Positions 42,449-51,226 of a stretch of DNA of 64,000 nucleotides are shown in pieces (position 1 is the stretch's first letter; every line of letters begins with the position of its first letter). The notes under the pieces were generated by a model. That model made no database searches. It saw only the letters and a list, made by a program, of their open reading frames with translations, and was not told the DNA's origin. The DNA is from Rhizobium binae (GTDB lineage Bacteria; Pseudomonadota; Alphaproteobacteria; Rhizobiales; Rhizobiaceae): the NCBI RefSeq assembly GCF_017357225.1, contig NZ_CP071604.1:1181001-1245000 (forward strand). Reading direction: 5' to 3'. The position numbers were made by a program, and so were the translations under genes.

Positions 42449-43423
42449 ATGTTGCTGGAAGATTTGTATCGCCTGATGAAGACCGGGCACGTACAGGCGC
42501 AGGGCATTGTCGACACGATGACCCAGCCTGTTGTCGTCCTGGATCAGAATTTTTGTGTCACGACCGCAAACCACGCGTTCATCAAGGCTTTCGAAGTCGA
42601 GCGGGACGATATCCTGTCGCAAAGCTTCTTCCGGCTTGGCAATGGGCAATGGGACATTCCGGAGCTTCGGCAGCTCATAGCCTCCGTGATCCCAAGGGCG
42701 GCCGCCGTCATCGGTTATGAAGTGAAGCATGATTTCCCGACAATCGGCCGGCGGACCTTTCTTGTCGATGCCCGCCGCCTCGTTCATCCGGATGGCAACA
42801 GCCCCAACATCCTGGTCATCTTCGACGACGTGACGGAGCGCCAGCGCCACGATGCGGAGATGGACTTCCTCGTCGCCGAGATGCGGCATCGGCTGAAAAA
42901 CCTCTCGGCCGTCGTTCAGTCGGTGGTCAAGAACACCCGGGCCGACGATCCAGCTGTGGCAAGTTTCAAGGAAGCGTTGCTTGGAAGGCTGGATATCACC
43001 TTTCGAGCTCAGGAAGTTGCCGCCGTTGGCGGCTCGGCTGAATTGGAGACGTTGCTGAGAGACGCGGTCGGTCCGACGATCTCGGGACGGCTCGAATGCT
43101 CTGGGCCTTCCGTAGAAATTCGAGGTTCAAAGATTCTTCCGGTCAGCATGATCCTGCACGAGCTCGGCACGAACGCGTTAAAGCACGGAGCTGCCTCGGT
43201 ACCCGGCGGAAAGATACGGGTGACCTGGGAGTTGGAAGGTCCGCGGGATCGGACGCTGCTCGCATGCCAGTGGCGCGAGGAAGCAGGGCCGCGTATTCAT
43301 GAGGCCGCCCGCACGGGCTATGGGACAGAACTGATCGAAGGCCTCGCCGGCCACGTGGGTGGAAGCGTGGAACTCAGCTATCCTCCCAGTGGTTTCACCG
43401 CAACGATCAAGATCCCGATGTGA
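42449..43423 (+). CDS. HWE-type sensor histidine kinase, cytosolic, with PAS domain
   Basis: A 324-residue kinase. ATG 42449 (MLLEDLYRLMKTG) has GAGGAGG upstream. No membrane helix. The PAS domain covers about residues 25-145 (PVVVLDQNFCVTTANHAFI). The phosphoacceptor box is AEMRHRLKNLSAVVQSVV, the N box HELGTNALKHGA, and the WRE of CQWREEAGP completes the HWE signature. A truncated receiver gene follows. PAS/HWE kinases are frequent in rhizobial general stress and light responses. Confidence 0.88.
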   Translation: MLLEDLYRLMKTGHVQAQGIVDTMTQPVVVLDQNFCVTTANHAFIKAFEVERDDILSQSFFRLGNGQWDIPELRQLIASVIPRAAAVIGYEVKHDFPTIGRRTFLVDARRLVHPDGNSPNILVIFDDVTERQRHDAEMDFLVAEMRHRLKNLSAVVQSVVKNTRADDPAVASFKEALLGRLDITFRAQEVAAVGGSAELETLLRDAVGPTISGRLECSGPSVEIRGSKILPVSMILHELGTNALKHGAASVPGGKIRVTWELEGPRDRTLLACQWREEAGPRIHEAARTGYGTELIEGLAGHVGGSVELSYPPSGFTATIKIPM

Positions 43424-43429
43424 GGTCAT

Positions 43430-43690
43430 GTGAGCGATAGTGTCGACGCCAGGGCAGAAGGCGAGACCACGATCCTCGTCGTCGAGGACGAGTTCTTCAT
43501 CGCCCATGAGCTCCGACGCAAACTGAGTGCTGCTGGATTGCGGGTGCTTGGCCCGGTGTCATCCAACGAGCACGCCCTCGATCTTTTGCAGCAGGAGCGA
43601 CCGGACGTCGCTGTTCTTGACGTTCATCTCGCCGGGACAAGAGCGACCCCGGTAGCCGCGGATAAGAGGCCGGTCTGGCCGGCCCCTTGA
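43430..43690 (+). pseudogene. Truncated response regulator
   Basis: Starts at GTG 43430, six bases after the kinase. The receiver begins normally: ILVVEDEFFIAHELRR (acidic pocket) and PDVAVLDVHLAG (phosphoacceptor Asp). After this it switches to TRATPVAADKRPVWPAP and stops, so the conserved Thr and Lys and half the domain are missing. The break lies next to cysN. Activity is unlikely. Confidence 0.8.
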
Positions 43691-43696
43691 TCCCGA

Positions 43697-45193
43697 TCAG
43701 ATATCGCTGGCGGCGCTCGACCACAGCTCGGCGGCCTCGGCCGCCGTCATCCGGCGCACCTCGGCCTCATGGCTGCGGCTGGCGAAGAGTTCGCTCGCCA
43801 TGATCTGCTCGGCGAGATCGGCCGGCAGCGAGAGGATGACGCGGGCATCGCCATTGTGCAGGCCGCCGAGTTCGGTGCGCTTGCCCGTCACCATGCCGCC
43901 GGCGACCGTATTGTTGGTCTCCGGATCGATCAGGATGAAGGAGCCGGACTGCCGGTTCTGCTCGTAGGGGTCGAAGATCGCCGCCTCGTCGAAGGCAAGG
44001 CGCACCTTGCCGATCGCGTTCATGTAGAGCCGCTGGGCGGCGTTCCACGTGCCGGTCTTCAATTCGAGCTGGCTGAGCGGCTGCACCTGGACGCGCTGGC
44101 GGCGCGACCCGCTCTTCAGCCAGTAGCGTTTGCCGGGCTCGATGCCCTCGGGCTGGAGGGCGACGATCTGGGCGTCGAAAGAAAGGCCGACCTGCGGCTG
44201 GGCATCGATCGAGACGATCATGTCGCCGCGCGCCACGTCGACCTGGCGGTCGAGCACCAGCGTGATCGCGTCGCCGGCAACCGCGGCGTTGCGCACGAGA
44301 TCGAAGGTGACGATCTTGGAGACATTGGCGACCATGCCGGACGGCAGGATCATTACGCTGTCGCCCGGCTTGACCGAGCCGCCGGCAACCGTGCCCTGAT
44401 AGCCGCGGAAGCTTTCGCCCGGACGCGACACACGCTGCACGGAGAGGCGGAAGCCAACCGTCTGCGACGAGCGCACGGTGGCAAGTTCCAGCGTCTCCAC
44501 CAGCGTCGGGCCGCTGTACCAGGGCATGGCGGCCTGGCCGGAATAGACGACGTTTTCGCCCTTCAGCGCCGACATCGGAATGGCGGTGATCTGCTTGACG
44601 CCGAGCGACAGCGCGAATTCGCGGAATTCGTGGCTGATCTTCTCGAAACCGGCGCGGTCGTAGCCCGTCAGGTCGATCTTGTTGACGGCGAGCACGAACT
44701 GCCTGATGCCGAGCAGCGAGGCGATCGTCGCATGACGGCGCGTCTGCTCCAGGATGCCGAAGCGCGCGTCGACGAGCAGGATGGCGAGATCGGCGGTCGA
44801 AGCGCCGGTCGCCATGTTGCGGGTATACTGCTCGTGGCCGGGCGTGTCGGCGACGATGAAGGAGCGCTTGTCGGTCGAGAAATAGCGATAGGCGACGTCG
44901 ATGGTGATGCCCTGTTCGCGCTCGGCCTGCAGGCCGTCGAGCAGCAGCGCGAAATCGGGCAGGCCGAGATCGTTCTGCTTGCCGGTGGAATCGCGCTGCA
45001 GCGTGGCGGCCTGGTCTTCCTTGACCGCCTTGGTGTCCCAGAGCAGGCGGCCGATGAGCGTCGACTTGCCGTCATCGACGCTGCCGCAGGTGATGAGGCG
45101 CAGCGGGCGCGAGTCGCGCTGAGCCTTCTGCGGCTCGGCCGCGGGCAGGCTGACGGCGATTGCGGCCGAGACGGCGGTGTTGGCTGCGGTCAT
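43697..45193 (-). CDS. cysN: Sulfate adenylyltransferase subunit 1 (GTPase)
   Basis: A 498-residue GTPase subunit that drives APS synthesis with CysD. ATG 45193 (MTAANTAVSAAIA) is chosen, two bases before the cysD stop; an ATG six codons earlier is possible. G motifs: GSVDDGKST (P-loop), DTPGHEQYTRN and VNKIDLTGYD. There is no C-terminal APS kinase domain, unlike the CysNC/NodQ fusions of some rhizobia, and no cysC nearby. This matches a pathway through APS reductase. Part of cysH-cysD-cysN. Confidence 0.93.
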   Translation of the reverse strand: MTAANTAVSAAIAVSLPAAEPQKAQRDSRPLRLITCGSVDDGKSTLIGRLLWDTKAVKEDQAATLQRDSTGKQNDLGLPDFALLLDGLQAEREQGITIDVAYRYFSTDKRSFIVADTPGHEQYTRNMATGASTADLAILLVDARFGILEQTRRHATIASLLGIRQFVLAVNKIDLTGYDRAGFEKISHEFREFALSLGVKQITAIPMSALKGENVVYSGQAAMPWYSGPTLVETLELATVRSSQTVGFRLSVQRVSRPGESFRGYQGTVAGGSVKPGDSVMILPSGMVANVSKIVTFDLVRNAAVAGDAITLVLDRQVDVARGDMIVSIDAQPQVGLSFDAQIVALQPEGIEPGKRYWLKSGSRRQRVQVQPLSQLELKTGTWNAAQRLYMNAIGKVRLAFDEAAIFDPYEQNRQSGSFILIDPETNNTVAGGMVTGKRTELGGLHNGDARVILSLPADLAEQIMASELFASRSHEAEVRRMTAAEAAELWSSAASDI

Positions 45194-45194
45194 C

Positions 45195-46148
45195 TCAGAA
45201 ATATCCTTCACGCTTCTTCTTTTCCATGGAGCCGGACTGGTCGCGGTCGATGGCGCGGCCCTGGCGTTCGGACACAGTTGCGATTTCGAGTTCGGCGATC
45301 ACCTCTTCCAGCGTGGTCGCCTGCGAGCGGATGGCGCCGGTCAGCGGGAAGTCGCCGAGCGTGCGGAAACGGATCATGCCTTCCTGGCGCACTTCGCCGG
45401 GCAAAAGTTCGAGCCGCGGATCCTCGGCAAGGATCATCATGCCGTCACGCTCGACGAATTTGCGCTTCTTGGCGTAGTAGAGCGGAACGAGCGGAATGTC
45501 CTCGGCCTGGATGTAGCGCCAGATATCCACCTCGGTCCAGTTCGACAACGGGAAGGCGCGCACGCTTTCGCCCTTGCGGATCATGCCGTTATAGATGTTC
45601 CACAGTTCCGGCCGCTGGTTGCGCGGATCCCAGCGATGGTCGGGCGTGCGGAAGGAATAGATGCGCTCCTTGGCGCGGCTGGCTTCCTCGTCGCGGCGCG
45701 CGCCGCCGAAAGCGGCGTCGAACTGGCCGGCATCGAGCGCCTGGCGCAGGCTCTCGGTCTTCATGATGTCGGTGAAGGCGGCCGAACCATGGGTGAAGGG
45801 CGTGATGTTTTCGGCCGCACCGCGCGGATTGATGTGCTCGATCAGGTCGAGATCGTACTTCTTCGCGGTCTCGTCGCGGAAGGCGATCATCTCCCGGAAT
45901 TTCCAGCCGGTGTTGACGTGCAGGAGCGGGAAGGGCACGCGGCCGGGATAGAAGGCCTTGCGCGCCAGATGCAGCAGCACCGAGGAATCCTTGCCGATCG
46001 AATAGAGCATGACGGGACGCTCGAATTCGGCCGCAACCTCGCGGAAGATATGGATGGATTCGTTCTCCAGCGCCTTCAGATGCGGGTCGAGCGGCGCCTT
46101 AGCGCTCTGCGGGTTGCTGAGTTCCGTATCCGGACGGCTATCGGGCAT
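45195..46148 (-). CDS. cysD: Sulfate adenylyltransferase subunit 2
   Basis: A 317-residue subunit that makes APS from ATP and sulfate. The PP-loop is [35 protein letters not shown] and the C-terminal [20 protein letters not shown] are family hallmarks. Expressed before cysN with near-contact junction, 115 bases after cysH. Confidence 0.94.
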   Translation of the reverse strand: MPDSRPDTELSNPQSAKAPLDPHLKALENESIHIFREVAAEFERPVMLYSIGKDSSVLLHLARKAFYPGRVPFPLLHVNTGWKFREMIAFRDETAKKYDLDLIEHINPRGAAENITPFTHGSAAFTDIMKTESLRQALDAGQFDAAFGGARRDEEASRAKERIYSFRTPDHRWDPRNQRPELWNIYNGMIRKGESVRAFPLSNWTEVDIWRYIQAEDIPLVPLYYAKKRKFVERDGMMILAEDPRLELLPGEVRQEGMIRFRTLGDFPLTGAIRSQATTLEEVIAELEIATVSERQGRAIDRDQSGSMEKKKREGYF

Positions 46149-46263
46149 GTGTTACTCCAGGCTGTCGGTCGTTTGCGGCTACCGGCAAACAATTCCAAGA
46201 TGTTGGCTTCCCCAAAGGCTGCGGCGGTCGCCGCGCCCTGATTGGGAAAGCCGTGAGGGTTGA

Positions 46264-47022
46264 TTATTGCGCGGCGATCACCGAGGCCTCTTCGGCGACA
46301 TGCAGGCCGCATTCGCGCTTCTCGTCCTGCTCCCACCACCAGCGGCCGGCGCGCTCCGGCTCGCCGGGCTTGATCGCCCGTGTGCACGGCTCACAGCCGA
46401 TCGAGGGATAGCCGCGGGCATGCAGCGGATTGACCGGCACGCCGTTGTCGGAAACGAAGGCCTTGATCGCCTCGATGTCCCAATCGGCCAGCGGATTGAC
46501 CTTCATGAGGTGCCGTTCTGCGTCATATTCGGCAAAGGGCGTCTCGGCGCGGTTGGCCGATTGCCCGCGGCGCAGGCCGGTGATCCAGATGGTTGCGCCT
46601 TCGAGTGCGCGCGCAAGCGGCTTCAGCTTGCGCACGCCGCAACAGGCATGCCTTGCCTCGACGCTTTCGTAGAAGCCGTTGAGGCCGTATTTTGCCGCAT
46701 AGGCGTCGATATCGGCCTTTTCGGGGGTGAAGCGCTGGATGTGGATGTCGTATTGGGCTTCGGTCTCGTCTATCAGCGACAGTGTCTCGGCAAACAGCCG
46801 GCCGGTCTCAAGCGTCGCGATGTCGATCGGCAGGCGGTGCGTGCCGATCTCGGCGGTGATCACCTGGTCCTCGATGCCGAGCGAGGTGGTGAAGACCACG
46901 CGCCCGCCAAGGCCCGCCACCAGCGACAGACGCCCGGCAAGGCCGAGACCCGCAAGCGTGTCGTTCAGCGCCTTAGCGTCCGCAATCGGTCGTTCTTCCG
47001 CAATCGTATTGTCAACAGTCAT
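46264..47022 (-). CDS. cysH: Adenylylsulfate (APS) reductase, thioredoxin-dependent
   Basis: A 252-residue reductase converting APS to sulfite. ATG 47022 (MTVDNTIAEERPIAD) is used. The two pairs of iron-sulfur cysteines, HACCGVRKL and GCEPCTR, mark the APS-type (not PAPS-type) enzyme; the catalytic cysteine is in KRECGLH near the C-terminus. First gene of the cysH-cysD-cysN run. Confidence 0.92.
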   Translation of the reverse strand: MTVDNTIAEERPIADAKALNDTLAGLGLAGRLSLVAGLGGRVVFTTSLGIEDQVITAEIGTHRLPIDIATLETGRLFAETLSLIDETEAQYDIHIQRFTPEKADIDAYAAKYGLNGFYESVEARHACCGVRKLKPLARALEGATIWITGLRRGQSANRAETPFAEYDAERHLMKVNPLADWDIEAIKAFVSDNGVPVNPLHARGYPSIGCEPCTRAIKPGEPERAGRWWWEQDEKRECGLHVAEEASVIAAQ

Positions 47023-47447
47023 GGGAATCCTGTCCTTTGTTGAGCAGGAGTATCGCAGTTCCCACGTGCATCGCACAGAAAAAGGGATTTCGAAAGCTGC
47101 GGCCCCAGGAGCAAATATCTCTCCGAAGCTGCCGCAACGCAAAAAAACAGCCGCCCGAGGTCAAAGACCCGCCGCCAGCAGCTTGAATGTCTACAAAAAT
47201 AGTAGAGTTACACGCAGCCTGTCAATTCGAAATCTGAAGTGATGGCGAAAAAGGTGCGGAAGGCGGGGATTTGGCGTAGATTGCAAGGGCTTGGCCGAGC
47301 GTGAAAAACGCGGCCAGAAATGCTTGTCCCTCAAGGCTTTCTCTAGCGCGTTCAAATTCCGTTCATGCTGGTTGTGCCATAGAGGCGAATGTACTCGTGA
47401 AGCGGCGCGGCAATGCGCGCCGCCTGTGTGTGTGTCGACGGTCTGAG
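47023..47447. promoter_or_regulatory. Divergent promoter region between cysH and the Rrf2 regulator
   Basis: 425 bases without a gene. An inverted repeat TCTAC-N7-GTAGA lies at 47190-47206, 168 bases before the cysH start, in an AT-rich stretch. It is a candidate regulator site; the assignment is inference. Confidence 0.45.
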
Positions 47448-47894
47448 ATGATTACGCAAAAGGCGAAATATGCGCTGCGGGCGCTGACGGTTCTGGCGGA
47501 TGCCCATGCCGACGAACCGGTGATGATTTCGGATATCGCCGCCCAGCAGAAGATCCCGAAAAAGTTCCTCGAACAGATCCTGCTCGACCTGAAACATCAC
47601 GGCATCGTCGTCAGCCGCCGCGGCAAGCAGGGCGGTTATCTCCTGCTGAAGCCCGCCCACACGATCACCTTCGGCGAAATCCTGCGCATCATCGACGGAC
47701 CGATCGCGCCGCTGCCGTGCCTGTCGATCACCGCCTACCGCAAATGCGACGATTGCGACGGCGAACAGACGTGCGAAATCCGCCACGTCTTCGCCAAGGT
47801 CGCCGACGCCACCCGCAAGGTGCTGTTCTCGACGACCATTGCCGATGCCGTCGGCCCAGGGCATGGCGCCGAAGTCACCCGCCTGCTTGCCTGA
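47448..47894 (+). CDS. Rrf2-family transcriptional regulator, probable sulfur or iron-sulfur sensor
   Basis: A 148-residue regulator. ATG 47448 gives MITQKAKYALRALTVLAD. The winged HTH is DIAAQQKIPKKFLEQILLDL with the wing RRGKQGGYLL. Cysteines in PCLSITAYRKCDDCDGEQTC (C-x8-C-x2-C-x5-C) could hold an iron-sulfur cluster, as in RirA/IscR relatives. Its place divergent from cysH suggests control of sulfate assimilation. Confidence 0.85.
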   Translation: MITQKAKYALRALTVLADAHADEPVMISDIAAQQKIPKKFLEQILLDLKHHGIVVSRRGKQGGYLLLKPAHTITFGEILRIIDGPIAPLPCLSITAYRKCDDCDGEQTCEIRHVFAKVADATRKVLFSTTIADAVGPGHGAEVTRLLA

Positions 47895-47964
47895 CCTGCT
47901 ATCCGCCGGCTTTCCCCGGTGCTGCCGCGCGTCTGTTGCGCGCAAGCGAGGCAGGTATCTCCAC

Positions 47965-48726
47965 CTATGGGCGGAGACCTCCAATCGTATAGCCGCCATC
48001 GACGGTGATTTCTTGCCCAGTGACGAAGTCGGCATCATGGGAAAGCAACCAAGCGACGGTACCTGCGATATCCTCTGACGTTCCATTTCGCCGAAGCGGT
48101 GTGTGGGCGGCTAGCCTTGCGGCAAACGCCGGATCGATAACATCATCCGCCATCGGTGTGAGAATAATCCCGGGATTGATGGCATTGATCCGGATGTTGC
48201 GAGCGCCTTGCTCCACTGCCAGGGTTCGCATCATCGCGAGCAACGCCCCCTTTGTGCTGGCATAGGCCCCCGCGCCCGGCATTACCCCGGCAGCTGTCCA
48301 CGAAGCGTTGATGAGAATGCTGCCGCCTTGCAGGACGGGCAGGCAGTGTTTGATCGTGAAGAAGGTGCCCTTGAGATTGGTGTCGATCAGCGCGTCGAGA
48401 TCGTCTGCATCAGTCACCGCCAATGGTTTGAATTCGCCGAGAACTCCGGCATTGGCGAAGACCGCATCCAGCCGTCCGAAGCGTGCGATCGTCTTATCGA
48501 CAATCGCCGCGACTGCTTCATTGTCGGCGATATCCCCGGCAATTGCGATGGCCGCACCGCCCGATGCCTCGATCTCCGACAGCAGTCGATTGATCGGCTC
48601 GGGGCGGCGTCCGACGAGGACGAGTTGGGCTCCTTCCGCTGCCAGGCGAAGGGCGGCAGCCCGCCCCATCCCCGTTCCAGCACCTGTAATGAGAACCGTT
48701 TTGCCGATGAACCGGGTTTGCATCAT
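47965..48726 (-). CDS. SDR-family oxidoreductase
   Basis: A 253-residue classical short-chain dehydrogenase. ATG 48726 has GGAGCAAGAC upstream; the next codon is also ATG. Motifs: VLITGAGTGMGRAAAL (TGxxxGxG), VFANAGVLGEF (NAG region), and the Ser-Tyr-Lys site as INASWTAAGVMPGAGAYASTKGALL (here quoted in part: GAGAYASTKGAL). Divergent from the LysR at 48827, its likely regulator. Confidence 0.88.
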   Translation of the reverse strand: MMQTRFIGKTVLITGAGTGMGRAAALRLAAEGAQLVLVGRRPEPINRLLSEIEASGGAAIAIAGDIADNEAVAAIVDKTIARFGRLDAVFANAGVLGEFKPLAVTDADDLDALIDTNLKGTFFTIKHCLPVLQGGSILINASWTAAGVMPGAGAYASTKGALLAMMRTLAVEQGARNIRINAINPGIILTPMADDVIDPAFAARLAAHTPLRRNGTSEDIAGTVAWLLSHDADFVTGQEITVDGGYTIGGLRP

Positions 48727-48826
48727 GTCTTGCTCCTTGGATGATTGCATCGAGGCGGTTGTAATTCGAGCATTGCCTCATGATAATTGGAGAAAATACG
48801 CAATCATTTAAAAGCAGGATTATCGA

Positions 48827-49741
48827 ATGGGTCTCTTTCGCTCGATGCAGGTGTTTGTAACAACGGTGCAGGAAGGCTCGATGAGCGCAGCATCGGGCAA
48901 GCTCGGCATATCGCCGGCAATGGTCGGGCAACACGTGGCCGCATTGGAGGAACGGCTCGGTACCCGCCTCCTCAACAGAACCACGCGCCGGCAGAGCCTG
49001 ACAGATTTCGGCAAGAGCTACCTCGAGCAGTGCCGGGACATTCTGGAGCGCGTGGCCATTGCGGATCAGGACGCCGAGGCATCACAGACGAAGCCGCGTG
49101 GTCTCTTGAAGGTCACGGCGCCGACGACTTTCGGGGCGGAGGTGTTGATGCCGGCTTTACCGCGCTATCGAAAGATCGCCCCTGAAGTGATGCTGGATAT
49201 CACCTTGACCGACCGCAACGTCGATATCGTCGACGAAGGTTTTGACATCGCGATCCGCATCGGAGACCTGCCCGACAGCCGCCTCATCGCGCGTCGGCTG
49301 GCTCCCTATCGAATGATGATTTGCGCGTCACCGGATTACCTCGCTCGACATGGAAATCCTGCCCATCCAAGCGCGCTTTCCGGCCACGAGACCATCGGCT
49401 TTACCCCGGCAGTACGCTCGCCGTGGAGGCTTTCGAAAGGCAAGGAGGAGGTCGAGGTCGTGCCCAGACTGCCGATCAGCGTCAACAGCGGCCAAGCCGT
49501 GCGCATGGCCGCTCGTGCCGGTTTGGGTATCGTCATGCAGCCAGCCATCCTGCTGGCTTCGGATATCCGGGCCGGCCTTCTTGTCCAGCTCTTCCCCGAT
49601 TGGCATCTGCGTGAGCGGCCTATGTCGCTCGTTTATCACCGGGATCGGCGCATGACCCCACGCGTGCGAAGCATCATCTCCTTCGTCATTTCGGAGTTCG
49701 CAGCAGAGCCAGAGAGCCCGACAAACCGTCCTGCCGAGTGA
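48827..49741 (+). CDS. LysR-family transcriptional regulator
   Basis: A 304-residue regulator (MGLFRSMQVFVTTVQEGSM, HTH ASGKLGISPAMVGQHVAALE, then LGTRLLNRTTRRQSLTD). The effector domain has LDITLTDRNVDIVDEGFDIA, as in regulators of short-chain dehydrogenases. It is divergent from the SDR gene with 100 bases between starts. Confidence 0.86.
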   Translation: MGLFRSMQVFVTTVQEGSMSAASGKLGISPAMVGQHVAALEERLGTRLLNRTTRRQSLTDFGKSYLEQCRDILERVAIADQDAEASQTKPRGLLKVTAPTTFGAEVLMPALPRYRKIAPEVMLDITLTDRNVDIVDEGFDIAIRIGDLPDSRLIARRLAPYRMMICASPDYLARHGNPAHPSALSGHETIGFTPAVRSPWRLSKGKEEVEVVPRLPISVNSGQAVRMAARAGLGIVMQPAILLASDIRAGLLVQLFPDWHLRERPMSLVYHRDRRMTPRVRSIISFVISEFAAEPESPTNRPAE

Positions 49742-49776
49742 CCGCAATCGATGCAGTCACGCCTCTGGTGGCACGA

Positions 49777-49916
49777 TCAGCTTTCCTGCAGTTCGCTGGC
49801 GCACCTGGCTCTGATCGAGGCGGCGATGAAGATGCGCGAGAGACCGTGATAGAGCGGCTCGCGCCACACGAGCCGCGAGGTGATGTAGCCGATCATCGAA
49901 CCGCCATGCGTGAAGC
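49777..49916 (-). pseudogene. C-terminal fragment of an unidentified gene
   Basis: Minus-strand frame with normal host codon use: HGGSMIGYITSRLVWREPL then YHGLSRIFIAASIRAR and a stop at 49777-49779. No start or N-terminal part is present; it breaks off at the toxin-antitoxin promoter. The family is not recognised. Confidence 0.4.
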
Positions 49917-49921
49917 AATTT

Positions 49922-49938
49922 TATAGCAACTTGCTATA
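49922..49938. promoter_or_regulatory. Operator palindrome of the HigBA-type locus
   Basis: Perfect arms TATAGCAA (49922-49929) and TTGCTATA (49931-49938) around one C, 58 bases before the toxin start. A further half-site atagcaa is at 49964-49970. Typical of autoregulation by the antitoxin. Confidence 0.7.
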
Positions 49939-49995
49939 GTGGTGCGATTGCGCTACATTTGACATAGCAAAATGAGATGGACGCTATTTCGGTCT

Positions 49996-50283
49996 ATGCA
50001 CGTCATCACACAGAAAAAGATCTGGGAGGCGAAAGACCGATGGCCTCAAGCGGCCAATGCTCTGGATACTTGGTATCGACTGATGAAATCGGCGGAGCCG
50101 ACAGACTTCGCCGACATGAAATCATTGTTTCCGGCAACAGATAAAGTCGGACAGCATCACGTATTCGACATTGGTAGCAATAAGATCCGCCTGATCGCGG
50201 TGGTGCATTACAAATTCAAGAAAGTCTATATTCAGCGGATTATGGATCACGCGGAATATGACAAAGGAGTATGGAAGGGTTAG
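49996..50283 (+). CDS. HigB-family toxin (mRNA interferase)
   Basis: A 95-residue RelE-fold toxin of the HigB type that cuts ribosome-bound mRNA. ATG 49996 gives MHVITQKKIWEAKDRWPQA; an ATG eight codons upstream (49972) is possible. Family marks are ALDTWYRLMKSAEPTDFAD, FDIGSNKIRLIAVVHYKFK and the final YIQRIMDHAEYDK. The toxin comes first, followed four bases later by the antitoxin, the HigBA order. Confidence 0.85.
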   Translation: MHVITQKKIWEAKDRWPQAANALDTWYRLMKSAEPTDFADMKSLFPATDKVGQHHVFDIGSNKIRLIAVVHYKFKKVYIQRIMDHAEYDKGVWKG

Positions 50284-50287
50284 GCCG

Positions 50288-50695
50288 ATGAGCGCACTTG
50301 TAAAACTCGTAAGCGAGCACTGGACACATGTGGCTCCTCTTCTTGCTATGCCGGCCAATGAGGCCGAGTATGATCGTCTGGTGGGGCAGCTTGATGAGAT
50401 TCTCGCCGAAGTGGGTGACGATGACGATCATCCTTTGGCCTTGCTTGCGTCTCGCATGGCGGACCTTGTTGAGGCCTATGACGAGCAGAACCGGCCGATG
50501 CCGCCCGTGACCGGAGCCGATGCCCTTCGTTATATAATGGAGGAGCGGGGTCTCAGCCAGTCCGAGGTGCCGGAAGTCGGCGCTCAGTCTGTTGTCTCCG
50601 AGATTCTCAGCGGGAAACGGCAAATCAATCTTAGGCAGGCGCGCGCGCTGAGCGAGCGATTTCTTCTGCCTGCATCAGCATTTCTCTCGCTCTGA
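50288..50695 (+). CDS. HigA-family antitoxin
   Basis: A 135-residue antitoxin. ATG 50288 follows the toxin stop by four bases. An acidic N-terminal half (VGQLDEILAEVGDDDDHPLA) precedes an Xre-type HTH (YIMEERGLSQSEVPEVGAQS, VVSEILSGKRQINLRQARAL) expected to bind the palindrome at 49922. Confidence 0.85.
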   Translation: MSALVKLVSEHWTHVAPLLAMPANEAEYDRLVGQLDEILAEVGDDDDHPLALLASRMADLVEAYDEQNRPMPPVTGADALRYIMEERGLSQSEVPEVGAQSVVSEILSGKRQINLRQARALSERFLLPASAFLSL

Positions 50696-50710
50696 CAGAC
50701 CCTGATGGGC

Positions 50711-51148
50711 TCAGCCGAGTTCCTGGGCAAGTCCGATGAGCAGCCCTTCAGGACCACGGATGTAGCAGAGCCGATAGGCATCCTTATACCGCACGACTTC
50801 GCCGACGAGCTCTGCGCCGCGGCGGCGGAGCCTTTCGAGCGTCTCGTCGATGTCGTCGACGGTGAACATGGCGCGGAGATAGCCGAGGGCATTGACCGGG
50901 GCGTTGCGGTGATCTGCGACGACATCCGGCTTGATAAAGCGGGAGAGCTCGAGCCGGCTGTGTCCATCCGGCGTGCGCAGCATGGCGATCTCGACATGCT
51001 GATCGCCCAGCCCTGTGACACGTCCGGCCCATTCGCCTTCGATCGTCGCCTGCCCTTCGAGTTCGAGGCCGAGTTCGCGATAGAAATCAATCGCCGCTGC
51101 GAGGTCTTCGACGACGATCCCGACATTGTCCATCCGCTTGAGCGCCAT
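50711..51148 (-). CDS. VOC-superfamily (glyoxalase-like) protein
   Basis: A 145-residue protein with the double beta-alpha-beta-beta-beta fold. ATG 51148 (MALKRMDNVGIVVEDLAAA) has a GGAG upstream; an ATG five codons earlier is possible. Metal-site residues can be placed at VEIAMLRTPDGHSRLELS (Glu) and in the second half FTVDDIDETLERL / YIRGPEGLLIGLAQEL (Glu). Could be a glyoxalase, dioxygenase or resistance protein. Confidence 0.78.
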   Translation of the reverse strand: MALKRMDNVGIVVEDLAAAIDFYRELGLELEGQATIEGEWAGRVTGLGDQHVEIAMLRTPDGHSRLELSRFIKPDVVADHRNAPVNALGYLRAMFTVDDIDETLERLRRRGAELVGEVVRYKDAYRLCYIRGPEGLLIGLAQELG

Positions 51149-51226
51149 GCTGCCAATCTCCAAGCTGTCGCCCGAGCCTACAAGGTGCCGCCTGATCTGA
51201 CAACGGACGCTTGATCAGGTCCGCCA

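Noticed and set aside
43769..45766. 665-codon plus-strand frame across cysN and cysD
   Set aside because: Antisense to two unmistakable sulfate adenylyltransferase genes and lacks any domain.
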